A DNA stretch of 64,000 bases from the NCBI GenBank assembly GCA_002377585.1, contig DFQC01000007.1, forward strand, positions 62,001 to 126,000. The letters run 5' to 3'. Position numbers and translations under genes: made by a program. This stretch comes from Anaerolineales bacterium UBA3499. Its GTDB lineage: Bacteria; Chloroflexota; Anaerolineae; Anaerolineales; UBA11657. Below the pieces are notes generated by a model, which searched no databases, was not told the origin of the DNA, and saw nothing but the letters and a program-made list of their open reading frames with translations. Of the stretch, positions 9,055 through 17,084 are shown one piece after another (the stretch's first letter is position 1; the number at the start of each line of letters is the position of its first letter).

Positions 9055-9961
9055 AAATTTCCCTTTGCCATTCAATGGTAGTTGGAATGCCTTCAGCGAG
9101 TTTGACTTGCGGTTCATGATTGAGATCTTTTTGTGCTTTAGTTAAATCACCTTTCTTGTCGCCTGTGTTGTGTTCTTCCTGTTTCTCATACCGGACATTG
9201 TTATCATCTTTATCTAGATAATTTAGTATCATGTCAGATATGGTTTTGATGTCATGGTACTCAGTTCCTGCAATGTTATATACTTCTCCTGAATTAAATG
9301 TTTTAGAGTCACATATATTGGCCAATGTTCGTACTGTGTCATCGATGTATGAAGAAGTGCGATGGTGATCTAGATATACAGTGTAGGGAAGATTGTGTAT
9401 CGCACAATAGATGAACTGGCAAATGACACTTCTGTATTTAGAGTAGTATTCTCCCGGACCATAAGTGTTAAACAAACGTACTCGTACTGTTTCTGTGTTG
9501 AAGCGAGCTGCTGAGTTCATGATTTGCATTTCGTTTACCCACTTTGTAATTGCGTAATCATTCAATTGTCTTATGGGATGTTGTTCTAGGACATCTTCTG
9601 TCATTAAGTTTTTCCAGTCCCCGTATACTTCTGAGCTACTAGTGAAGCACATACGAAACTTAAGTTGTTCTTGAAGTCGCAGTATATTTTTCGTGCCAAT
9701 AGCATTGGTGTGCCATAGTTGATAAAAATGGTCCTCACCATTGATTCTGCCAAATTCAGCTGCAAGATGGTACACAAAATCTGGTTTTACTATATTGATA
9801 ACACGCTCAATTTGTTGATAGTTAGCAATGTCACAACGCATGTAGTTTTGGACAGATGCATGAGGTAAATCACATACCCATACTTGGTTCTTGCGCTGAT
9901 GTAGCTCTTGACAGAGCTGGGAACCTATCGCACCTAATCCGCCAGTCATTAGTATTTTCAT
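9041..9961 (-). CDS. NAD-dependent epimerase/dehydratase (extended SDR)
   Basis: A 306-residue extended SDR acting on a nucleotide sugar. TGGLGAIGSQL is the NAD site, YHLAAEFG the core strand, SSSEVYG the catalytic Ser region, and YAITK the YxxxK catalytic pair. RVRLFNTYGPGEYYS and SSYIDDTVR are sugar-nucleotide-binding signatures. The fold and motifs resemble dTDP-glucose 4,6-dehydratase/UDP-glucuronate decarboxylase-like enzymes, but the exact reaction cannot be read from sequence. It sits between a GT4 gene (4-bp gap upstream) and the WecC-like dehydrogenase (14-bp overlap downstream), so these three and the flippase form one minus-strand operon. Confidence 0.82.
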   Translation of the reverse strand: MKILMTGGLGAIGSQLCQELHQRKNQVWVCDLPHASVQNYMRCDIANYQQIERVINIVKPDFVYHLAAEFGRINGEDHFYQLWHTNAIGTKNILRLQEQLKFRMCFTSSSEVYGDWKNLMTEDVLEQHPIRQLNDYAITKWVNEMQIMNSAARFNTETVRVRLFNTYGPGEYYSKYRSVICQFIYCAIHNLPYTVYLDHHRTSSYIDDTVRTLANICDSKTFNSGEVYNIAGTEYHDIKTISDMILNYLDKDDNNVRYEKQEEHNTGDKKGDLTKAQKDLNHEPQVKLAEGIPTTIEWQREIYGIK

Positions 9962-9965
9962 AATT

Positions 9966-11135
9966 TCATCTAATCTCCAGTTGGTTCATTATATGCTGGG
10001 CACGGTTAATCCAGGTGTGTTTAACTACATCAGCCCTAGCTTTGGTTGCAATGAGATGGCCTAGTTTAGGATTATTAGTAAGACGTCTAATAGCAGCTCT
10101 TAGAGATGTGGTGTCTTCTGGAGTGATTAACAGAGCATTATGATTGTCTGTTAGTAGTTCTCGTAACATAGGTATGTCGCTGGCAATAATTGGCCGAGAT
10201 GCAGCCATATATTCGAACATTTTCATTGGAGATGCCCAATCAGATGTTTCTTCGCCACTAGGAGTATAAACGTGTTTGTCATAAGTCATAATGAGCATAT
10301 CAGATGCTGCTAAGTATAACGGAACTTGTTCGGGAGCTTGATAACCTACAAAATGTACATTGTTTGCGCCCAGAGTCCTTGCTTTATGTTTCCACTTATG
10401 TACTTCTTCACTATTGTGTCCGCCTACAATCATTACTTTAACTGCCAAATTGGCAACAGATTCAAACAAGGTATCTAATCCTCGGCCTTCATATAATCCT
10501 CCTACATACACTAGCCAGATCCCAGGCGCCATGTTTAGTTGTTTGCGCACTTCTTCTACTGATGTGTCAGGTTTGAATCTAGTTACATCAACTCCACCAG
10601 GGGCTACAATCCATCTATATTGTCCAAATCCAAGTTGGTTTGTATAAAGTTCTTTTAGTGCATTAGTGATGGCTACAAGCCTTCCTCTTGGATGTAATTG
10701 AATTAATCTGAGCATTGTTTGTTCTCTCAGAGATACTGGTTTACCATGAATTTCCACTACACTATACATTCCTAGTATTAGTCCAAGTATTGCAGCTGTA
10801 ACATCACGTCCGCGTGTATAGCATATTTTGTTTTTCCTACGTTCACTCAATACTGCCTTTAACTGAAACATGTCAGTGGGGCGTGGTCCATTACTGCGAG
10901 GTAATTGCACTATTTCAAAATTTGGCCTTACGCCATAGTGTTGTTGAAGATCAGTGGCTGACAAACTGTCATAATCTGGCTTTTGAAACACTAAATTGAC
11001 CTTAGCCCCTATAGATGCGAAGGCTGCACACATTTGCATTATCTGAACGCTACTGGCCTTAGCAGCTGGAAAAATGTGGCTTGTAATATATAAGAGTCTC
11101 AGATGTTGTGTTTCGATTGTGTTCTCCCAGGCCAT
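9966..11135 (-). CDS. GT4 family glycosyltransferase
   Basis: A 389-residue GT-B enzyme that transfers a sugar from a nucleotide donor to a growing glycan at the cytoplasmic face. The N-terminal domain has AAKASSVQIMQMCAAFA. The C-terminal donor domain has VAPGGVDVTRF, YVGGLYEGRGLDTLFE and the acidic/sugar-binding helix SPMKMFEYMAASRPIIAS. The combination of VQIMQMC near the N-terminus and SPMKMFEYMA near the C-terminus is mirrored in the GT4 gene at 37.1 kb (AIQIMKTCAAL, SPIKLFEYMAAKRPIIAS), so the two are paralogues placed in the two glycan loci. The chosen ATG overlaps the flippase gene by 37 bp. A later non-ATG start close to LRLLYI cannot be excluded. Confidence 0.83.
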   Translation of the reverse strand: MAWENTIETQHLRLLYITSHIFPAAKASSVQIMQMCAAFASIGAKVNLVFQKPDYDSLSATDLQQHYGVRPNFEIVQLPRSNGPRPTDMFQLKAVLSERRKNKICYTRGRDVTAAILGLILGMYSVVEIHGKPVSLREQTMLRLIQLHPRGRLVAITNALKELYTNQLGFGQYRWIVAPGGVDVTRFKPDTSVEEVRKQLNMAPGIWLVYVGGLYEGRGLDTLFESVANLAVKVMIVGGHNSEEVHKWKHKARTLGANNVHFVGYQAPEQVPLYLAASDMLIMTYDKHVYTPSGEETSDWASPMKMFEYMAASRPIIASDIPMLRELLTDNHNALLITPEDTTSLRAAIRRLTNNPKLGHLIATKARADVVKHTWINRAQHIMNQLEIR

Positions 11136-12481
11136 AGCGTGAAATCAGGTATTCTAGAAATGTACCATAGAATTAGACCGCTCCATATCCAATAATTTGT
11201 GACTAGTGCTATCGCAGCTCCGTTTATTCCCCAAATAGGTATTAGTATAAATAGAAGTCCCATCATTATGGCGGCACTAGTAAGGTTTATTGACATCAGT
11301 TGACGAGCCTTCCCAAAAGTGAGCATTAGCCCTGGAGCCCATATCAATACTAGCCATATGTGCATAAGCATAATTAGATAAAAAATAGGCAAGGCTGGAA
11401 TATATTCGTTGCCAAACACTAATGGTACAAGAGTCCCAGCAATGGACAGAAGTAGAGTTGTTAAAATGAACATTGCGAACAACATCCAACGTGTTATGCT
11501 TCCGACAAATTGTGGTATGTATTCTTTTCCGCGCTCATGGTATAAATTTGCAAGCTCTGGATAGATAGCAGAATAGATCGGATTACTTAATCGCGTTACG
11601 TATGTGGCTAACTGTTTACCCATTTTGTACAATCCGATGCTCTGCATGTTGACGAACAATCCTAGTATAACTACATCTGCTTTATCAGTAGCAATTTTTC
11701 TGAGCCCATCTAATTTCATGCTAATTAACATAATGCGAATTTCATCATAATGTTGTTGGAGCACACTTAATTTAGCTGTCCATATTCTGACATTACATTG
11801 TGTTTGTAGTTTGTTGTTGGAATATAGTAGTAGGATGATTGACTGCGTTATCGAAACAGCGGAAATAGCAGTTAGATATCCTATTACTTCAAATCTATTG
11901 AGTAATGCTATAGCAACAAGCACAAAGGTAGATATTGAGGATAGTGCATTTACTATAGAAAGCCATTTAAAGTGATTTAATACTCTAAGTATAGAGGTAG
12001 ATGTTCCTGCCGTTGAGGCAAAGAAATCTCTAAGTATTATTATGCGAAACAGCAAAGCTCCATCAGTTGAATCAAGTAGCCATAAACTTAGTGCAGGTGC
12101 AATAATATACATTGCTACGCAGGTTACAGTGGCCATTGATATGTTTAGTAATAAACCCAGCTTGACAATGGCGACTGCTTGCAAATTCTGGTTGTGTGAC
12201 AGATATAAGCTAAGATATTTAACTATTGTTTTACGGGTCTGTATGCCCAGTAAAGATCCTACTAGGCCTACCCAACCAACAATTAGTGTGGCTTTTCCAT
12301 AGCCTTCTGCACCTAGTAGGCGAGCTACAAGAGGGAACTGAATTACACTCATGATTGCAGCTACAGATTCAGCAGCTAATAACCACCCACTATTTCGTGC
12401 CAATCTTTGTAGAGCTGTGTTGATCACCGAATTTTTTATTTGGGAAAACACAAACCTCTTTTCAGAGGTATCTTTCTTCAT
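11099..12481 (-). CDS. Wzx-like oligosaccharide flippase (MOP/PST superfamily)
   Basis: A 460-residue membrane protein with about 12-14 evenly spaced hydrophobic helices. The N-terminus contains SGWLLAAESVAAIMSVIQFPLVARLLGAEGYG, which is the usual first-helix and ARxLGxxGYG motif of polysaccharide-export MOP flippases. The family moves undecaprenyl-linked oligosaccharides from the inner to the outer leaflet. It is the only flippase in the window and is the first gene of the minus-strand set flippase-GT4-SDR-dehydrogenase, so it may serve both glycan loci. No Wzy polymerase or Wzz length regulator was recognised nearby. Confidence 0.85.
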   Translation of the reverse strand: MKKDTSEKRFVFSQIKNSVINTALQRLARNSGWLLAAESVAAIMSVIQFPLVARLLGAEGYGKATLIVGWVGLVGSLLGIQTRKTIVKYLSLYLSHNQNLQAVAIVKLGLLLNISMATVTCVAMYIIAPALSLWLLDSTDGALLFRIIILRDFFASTAGTSTSILRVLNHFKWLSIVNALSSISTFVLVAIALLNRFEVIGYLTAISAVSITQSIILLLYSNNKLQTQCNVRIWTAKLSVLQQHYDEIRIMLISMKLDGLRKIATDKADVVILGLFVNMQSIGLYKMGKQLATYVTRLSNPIYSAIYPELANLYHERGKEYIPQFVGSITRWMLFAMFILTTLLLSIAGTLVPLVFGNEYIPALPIFYLIMLMHIWLVLIWAPGLMLTFGKARQLMSINLTSAAIMMGLLFILIPIWGINGAAIALVTNYWIWSGLILWYISRIPDFTLWPGRTQSKHNI

Positions 12482-12560
12482 AATGATGGCCTTCTTTCAT
12501 AGTTGTACTAGCAAATATTACTGCATTATATGCATTTCATTTTACTTAGCAAAAATCTAT

Positions 12561-13415
12561 CTAAATGAAATTATAAGTCCATACACTTGCTACTTGTCCA
12601 ACTAATTGAAAATCCAAACTTTGGTATAAGCTTATTGATGCATAGTTGTCATTTTGTGTGACCACCTCAGTAGCTGTATATTTGTCATCTTTGTAGTGGT
12701 CTAAGAGGTTTACTATAAGGGCTCGACCTATTCCTTGTCGTTGGTATTCTGGTAGTACTGCAAGTCTAGCTATAAATAGTACATTGGCGTTAATGGTTGC
12801 TAACAGATATCCTATACAAGTGTTGTTGACTAATGCTACTATGAAATGTTGGGCCTTATTGAAGGCCATTGTGAGCATTTGATTTGAACATTGCCACATT
12901 TTGTTGAATACGGCATTATCTAATGAAGTGATTTCACGCAAGTCTTCAATAGTAGCTTCTCGAAAATTCACCAATGATTGTGTCACATTAGGTATAGATT
13001 TGTGCTCACGTCTAAGTGCAACAATTTTGCCAGTGGCTGTATAGTCCCATGCATTTAGCAATGTTTCAGACCAGTGATTGGTGCTTAGTGCATATATACA
13101 GCATATGTCTTGTTTTCGTAATATGTGTGCAACTCTGTTCCAAAGTAATTGCATAACGCTGATACTATCAGCTAAATTGTGTGCTGCTGCTAAACGCACC
13201 CATGCAAACTCACGGTCTTCCTTAGGTATAGATAAAACACATACTATATCGTCACCATCTATACCAATATGACATTGGTGATGATACAACAGGTCTTCTA
13301 CGCTTAACCATTCTAGATTTTGATGTAAGCAAGTGTTTGAGGAGAGAAATTGTAAGATTTTTTGATGTTTGGAGGACTGCGCAAGTCCTATGGTTATTCG
13401 AGATTGGGACATCAA
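12561..13415 (-). CDS. GNAT N-acetyltransferase, probable tandem-GNAT architecture
   Basis: A 284-residue protein. The C-terminal half (about 150-284) is a typical GNAT domain: FREATIEDL at its start, the core strand FIARLAVLP, and the acetyl-CoA pyrophosphate loop YQRQGIGRAL at about 224-233, followed by NDNYASISLYQSLDF. The N-terminal half (about 5-140) has a similar alternating pattern, including FAWVRLAAAHN, but lacks a QxxGxG loop, so it looks like a degenerate first GNAT domain. The substrate is unknown. Lying next to glycan genes it could acetylate a sugar, but RimI-type domains often act on proteins or small amines. It is separated from the flippase gene by about 80 bp. Confidence 0.75.
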   Translation of the reverse strand: MMSQSRITIGLAQSSKHQKILQFLSSNTCLHQNLEWLSVEDLLYHHQCHIGIDGDDIVCVLSIPKEDREFAWVRLAAAHNLADSISVMQLLWNRVAHILRKQDICCIYALSTNHWSETLLNAWDYTATGKIVALRREHKSIPNVTQSLVNFREATIEDLREITSLDNAVFNKMWQCSNQMLTMAFNKAQHFIVALVNNTCIGYLLATINANVLFIARLAVLPEYQRQGIGRALIVNLLDHYKDDKYTATEVVTQNDNYASISLYQSLDFQLVGQVASVWTYNFI

Positions 13416-13458
13416 AATAGATGAAAGGCTAACAATCTACCATTTAGTTTATTGTGGA

Positions 13459-14748
13459 CTAGGTCCTCTTTTCTAGAGGAACATAATCACGTTTAACATT
13501 ACCAGTATAAATTTGTCGTGGACGAGCAATGCGTTGGTCTGCGTCGTCAATAAGTTCTAGCCATTGAGCAAGCCAGCCAGGTGCACGCCCTAAAGCAAAC
13601 AAAACTGGAAACATATCAACTGGGAATCCCATAGCTTGATAGATAATACCACTGTAAAAGTCTACATTGGGGTACAGACTGCGTGATATGAAGTAGTCGT
13701 CTTCCAGAGCAATACGTTCGAGTTCTAGTGCAACATCTAGTAATGGATTTCCACCTGTCACTTCGAGAACTTTCTCAGCTACATTCTTGATTATTCGAGC
13801 ACGCGGGTCATAATTTTTGTATACCCGATGACCAAATCCCATAAGCCGGAACTTTCCATCTTTTACTTGGTTAATATAACCCGGGATTTCATCCAAACTC
13901 CCTATTTCAGTCAGCATTCGCAGTACAGCTTCATTGGCTCCACCATGAAGTGGTCCATAGAGGGCAGCTGCTGCTCCAGACATAGCACTACAAGGGTCTG
14001 CGTAGCTCGAACCAATATTGCGCATGACTGAAGTTGAACAGTTCTGTTCGTGATCAGCGTGCAATATGAAGAGTACATCAAGAGCCTTAGCCAAGGTAGG
14101 ATTTACTTGATAATCACTTTGATTCATATAATCCATCATATATAGTAGGTTTTCTGTGTAGCCCAGCGAACTATCTGGATAGTTATATGGTCTACCAATA
14201 CGGCGCCGGTAAGCAAAAGCTGCAACAGTAGGTAGTTTTCCCAATAGACGCCATATTTGCTTCTGTCTCGAGGTATTATTATGAATATCTTTTGCATCTG
14301 GATGCAAGGTGGACATAGCCGCAATGGTTCCAATAAGCATGCCCATAGGATGTGCATCGTACCGAAAAGTCTGCATTAGTTTAGCTAAATTTTCGTGGAT
14401 ATAGGTGTGGTGCATTACTCTTTCTTCCCAATTCTCAAGCATTGTCCTGTTGGGTAAATCACCATATATGAGCAGGTAAGCGACTTCCAGAAAACTACTA
14501 TGTTCAGCTAATTGTTCTATCGGATATCCACGATACATGAGTATGCCCTTTTCACCATCAACGAATGTTATCTCGCTGTTACAAGACGCAGTGTTTGTAT
14601 ATCCAGGGTCGAACGACATCATTCCAAAATCGTCTTTGTTTACCTTTATCTGTCGCAAGTCTAAAGCGTTGATAGTGTCATTTTCAACTGCAATTTCGTA
14701 ACTTATATTTGTACGATTGTCAGTGATCGTTAAGGTGTCTTTTCTCAT
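13459..14748 (-). CDS. gltA: citrate synthase
   Basis: Condenses acetyl-CoA and oxaloacetate to citrate in the TCA cycle. At 429 residues it has the length of the type II (hexameric, NADH-sensitive in Gram-negative bacteria) family. The catalytic residues are visible: H268 in GPLHGGANE, H307 in MGFGHRVYKNYDPRA and D363 in NVDFYSG. A third conserved His sits in HADHEQNCSTS. The N-terminal beta-rich segment (about 1-60, with FDPGYTNTASC) also marks the long type. It is divergent from recA across a 233-bp intergenic region. Icd and Sdh genes at 40.8-45.7 kb complete part of the same cycle. Confidence 0.95.
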   Translation of the reverse strand: MRKDTLTITDNRTNISYEIAVENDTINALDLRQIKVNKDDFGMMSFDPGYTNTASCNSEITFVDGEKGILMYRGYPIEQLAEHSSFLEVAYLLIYGDLPNRTMLENWEERVMHHTYIHENLAKLMQTFRYDAHPMGMLIGTIAAMSTLHPDAKDIHNNTSRQKQIWRLLGKLPTVAAFAYRRRIGRPYNYPDSSLGYTENLLYMMDYMNQSDYQVNPTLAKALDVLFILHADHEQNCSTSVMRNIGSSYADPCSAMSGAAAALYGPLHGGANEAVLRMLTEIGSLDEIPGYINQVKDGKFRLMGFGHRVYKNYDPRARIIKNVAEKVLEVTGGNPLLDVALELERIALEDDYFISRSLYPNVDFYSGIIYQAMGFPVDMFPVLFALGRAPGWLAQWLELIDDADQRIARPRQIYTGNVKRDYVPLEKRT

Positions 14749-14927
14749 TTAAATTAGCTCGCATGTCTTGAATATGTGGTATTGTCCAATTGAGTAGTGA
14801 ATCTAATCGAATATATAAACATAGTTATGTTATTCTAATTTTGTGTACTAAAATCATCACCTGCATTATCCTAGTGTGATTATACAATTAACTAAGTATA
14901 GATGACAGACAATCTTAAATATTACAT

Positions 14928-14956
14928 TTGCGTTGTATCATAGAGTATTGTACACT
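14928..14956 (+). promoter_or_regulatory. candidate sigma70-type promoter for recA
   Basis: TTGCGT at 14928-14933 and TACACT at 14951-14956 are separated by 17 bp, and a GGGAGG ribosome-binding site follows at 14969-14974 before the recA ATG. The -35 and -10 elements each match the sigma70 consensus at four of six positions. No clear Gram-positive-type LexA box (GAAC-N4-GTTC) is visible in the gltA-recA gap, so SOS control is not shown by the sequence. Confidence 0.45.
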
Positions 14957-14981
14957 TTGAATTTAATTGGGAGGCGTCTAA

Positions 14982-16025
14982 ATGGCATCAAGTGGTCGTG
15001 AAAAAGCATTAGAGACAACACTTTCTCAGATACAAAAGCGTTTTGGCGAGGGAGCATTAATGCGAATGGGAGATGCTTCCACCTTACAAGTGGAATCGAT
15101 TTCTACGGGTTGTATTTCGTTGGATATTGCCTTGGGAATTGGTGGTATTCCTAGGGGTCGAGTTACTGAAATATATGGGCCTGAGTCTTCCGGCAAAACT
15201 ACTCTTTGTCAGCATATAGTTGCTGAGTCACAAAAAGTAGGGGGTGTTTGTGCCTTTATCGATATGGAGCATGCTTTAGATCCGAGGTATGCGGCTAAAG
15301 TAGGTGTTGATATCGAGAATATGTATATATCGCAACCGGACACCGGTGAGCAAGCACTAGAGATTGCAGATTCTCTGGTGCGTTCTGGTGCAATTGATGT
15401 AATAGTGGTTGATTCTGTAGCTGCTTTAGTGCCTAGAGCTGAGCTTGAGGGTGATATGGGTGATGCGACTATGGGCAATCAGGCACGTTTGATGAGTCAA
15501 GCATTACGGAAGCTGTCTGGGGCCATCAAGCAGTCAAATACTGCAATGGTGTTTACGAATCAGCTTCGGCAGAAAATAGGAGTCATGTTTGGAAATCCAG
15601 AGACTACTACCGGTGGTCAGGCTCTTAAGTATTATGCTAGCGTACGATTGGATGTACGACGTCTGCAGGCAATCAAAAGCGGTCAACAGATTATTGGTAA
15701 TCGTGTAAGAGTACGAGTGACTAAAAACAAGGTTGCACCACCCTTCAGGCAGACAGAATTTGACATTATGTATGATGAAGGGATTAGTAAATCCGGTGAC
15801 TTATTGGATCTTGGAGTTGAACATGAAGTTATTGACAAGCGAGGAGCTTTTTATAGTTTTGATGATACTAGATTAGGTCAAGGGCGAGAGAACGCTAAGC
15901 AATATTTAACTGACAATATAGAAATGGCCATTGAGATAGAGAAATCTGTTAGAGCGATTGCTGCTCCCGAAAGTGGAATAAATGGAGATGATGATAGTGA
16001 AGGTGACGATAGTAGTAGTGAGTGA
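14982..16025 (+). CDS. recA: recombinase RecA
   Basis: DNA-dependent ATPase that forms filaments on single-stranded DNA, catalyses strand exchange and triggers LexA-type self-cleavage. Walker A is GPESSGKT at residues 66-73, Walker B is in [14 protein letters not shown], and the L2 loop contains [21 protein letters not shown]. The C-terminal tail is acidic and serine-rich ([12 protein letters not shown]), as in many RecA proteins. The 347-residue length is normal. The start is well supported by GGGAGG seven bases upstream of the ATG. It is followed by a 426-bp hairpin-rich gap and then recX. Confidence 0.97.
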   Translation: MASSGREKALETTLSQIQKRFGEGALMRMGDASTLQVESISTGCISLDIALGIGGIPRGRVTEIYGPESSGKTTLCQHIVAESQKVGGVCAFIDMEHALDPRYAAKVGVDIENMYISQPDTGEQALEIADSLVRSGAIDVIVVDSVAALVPRAELEGDMGDATMGNQARLMSQALRKLSGAIKQSNTAMVFTNQLRQKIGVMFGNPETTTGGQALKYYASVRLDVRRLQAIKSGQQIIGNRVRVRVTKNKVAPPFRQTEFDIMYDEGISKSGDLLDLGVEHEVIDKRGAFYSFDDTRLGQGRENAKQYLTDNIEMAIEIEKSVRAIAAPESGINGDDDSEGDDSSSE

Positions 16026-16408
16026 GAGTATTAGTTTGAAGTACGGTTTGTTTGTGTGAACTGTACAGAAATATATATTTGTACTGATGCGATAATTTTG
16101 TAATTTAGCACGGTCATGGTTTTACTGAAACTGCTTGTTAGCTAATAGGCTATTTGGAATGTGAACTGATACCCTGTTTTAGGGATATGGTACAGGTTGA
16201 GTTGAATGAAAGGGCTGTAGATTAATGATATATACAAAGACAATAATTGTAGAGGTGTCATCTATCGTTTCGGTCCTGTTTTAGGTGTATTTACATCTAA
16301 TAACAATTTGCAGTGTGATTACAAGTTGTAATTACTATATTTGTTCAACATCGTAGCTAACGTATTAGCAGATACTATTTCTGAAAAACTTATTGTTTTG
16401 GTGTGATG
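16026..16408 (+). other. recA-recX intergenic region, several hairpins, no gene recognised
   Basis: About 380 bp without a convincing open frame on either strand. It contains several inverted repeats: an ATACCCT/AGGGaTAT hairpin near 16170-16187, AGGTGTA-tt-TACATCT at 16283-16298, and the near-perfect ATTACAA-g-TTGTAAT at 16318-16332. None is followed by a T-run. The segment ends in a strong intrinsic terminator. It could be a long recA 3' untranslated region, a small RNA gene or a recX leader. I could not match it to 6S RNA, tmRNA, SRP RNA or RNase P RNA by their conserved cores. Confidence 0.35.
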
Positions 16409-16439
16409 ACCGTGGTGCTATTTTTAGCCACGGTTTTTT
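16409..16439 (+). terminator. intrinsic terminator between recA and recX
   Basis: ACCGTGG at 16409-16415 pairs perfectly with CCACGGT at 16428-16434, and a run of six T follows (16434-16439). It is oriented to stop plus-strand transcription coming from recA or from an RNA in the gap. It lies only 12 bp before the recX ATG, so recX expression needs either read-through or a promoter overlapping this site. Confidence 0.8.
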
Positions 16440-16451
16440 GTTGGATTTTAT

Positions 16452-17081
16452 ATGGACACTATAACGGATATTAAATCGCAAAGACGTGACAAGAATCGAG
16501 TCAACGTCTTTATGGATGGACAATTTGCTTTTAGCTTATCCTACAATCAGGCTCAGTTGTTAACTGTTGGCCAAGAATTGTCATCAGTTGAAATGGCAAA
16601 TTTGTTGGAATCGGATAACGTGGAAAAGGCATACGAAAAAGCATTAGGGTTTATTAGTCATAGGCCTCGATCTGTTCTAGAAGTTAGTAATCGACTAAAA
16701 AAATATGGGATCGACTCTAAAGTGGCAGAAGAAGTGATTAGTCGTTTGAAGGAGAAAAATGTGCTCAATGATACCGACTTTGCTTTGCTGTGGGTTGAAA
16801 ATAGAAGCACATTTAGGCCTCGTGGAAAGTTGCTGTTACGCAAGGAATTGTTATCTAAAGGTATTAGCGATAACGACATTGAAATTGCACTAAGTGAAGT
16901 TGAAGAATCGGCTGATGCACGTCAGTTAGCTTATTCTAAGTTGTCTAAATATAATGATTTGACATTGGATTCTCTTCGTCAAAGGATATGGTCGTTGCTA
17001 TCTAGGAATGGCTTCGATTACAGTATTGTGAATGATGTGGTGACTGAGATTGTCCAACTAAAACTAGAAGGTGAGGATTAA
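16452..17081 (+). CDS. recX: regulatory protein RecX
   Basis: Binds RecA filaments and limits RecA activity. The 209-residue product has the RecX pattern of three-helix repeats: an N-terminal beta segment (NRVNVFMDGQFAFSL), then AYEKALGFISHRPRSVLEVSNRL, VISRLKEKNVLNDTDFALLWVENR and PRGKLLLRKELLSKGI. These are the characteristic helices with LxxKG and D-x-x-FA-x-x-W motifs. It is placed after recA as in many bacteria, but behind a terminator. rny follows after 3 bp, so recX and rny are one unit. Confidence 0.88.
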   Translation: MDTITDIKSQRRDKNRVNVFMDGQFAFSLSYNQAQLLTVGQELSSVEMANLLESDNVEKAYEKALGFISHRPRSVLEVSNRLKKYGIDSKVAEEVISRLKEKNVLNDTDFALLWVENRSTFRPRGKLLLRKELLSKGISDNDIEIALSEVEESADARQLAYSKLSKYNDLTLDSLRQRIWSLLSRNGFDYSIVNDVVTEIVQLKLEGED

Positions 17082-17084
17082 ATT

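Noticed and set aside
14749..14981. LexA/SOS box upstream of recA
   Set aside because: I looked for GAAC-N4-GTTC and CTGT-N8-ACAG type sites in the gltA-recA gap and saw no convincing match; other phyla use different boxes, so SOS control is left open.
16026..16408. 6S RNA, tmRNA, SRP RNA or RNase P RNA in the recA-recX gap
   Set aside because: None of their conserved cores is visible (no tRNA-like ends, no GGAAG SRP apex, no RNase P P4 consensus), so I list the region only as structured and unexplained.
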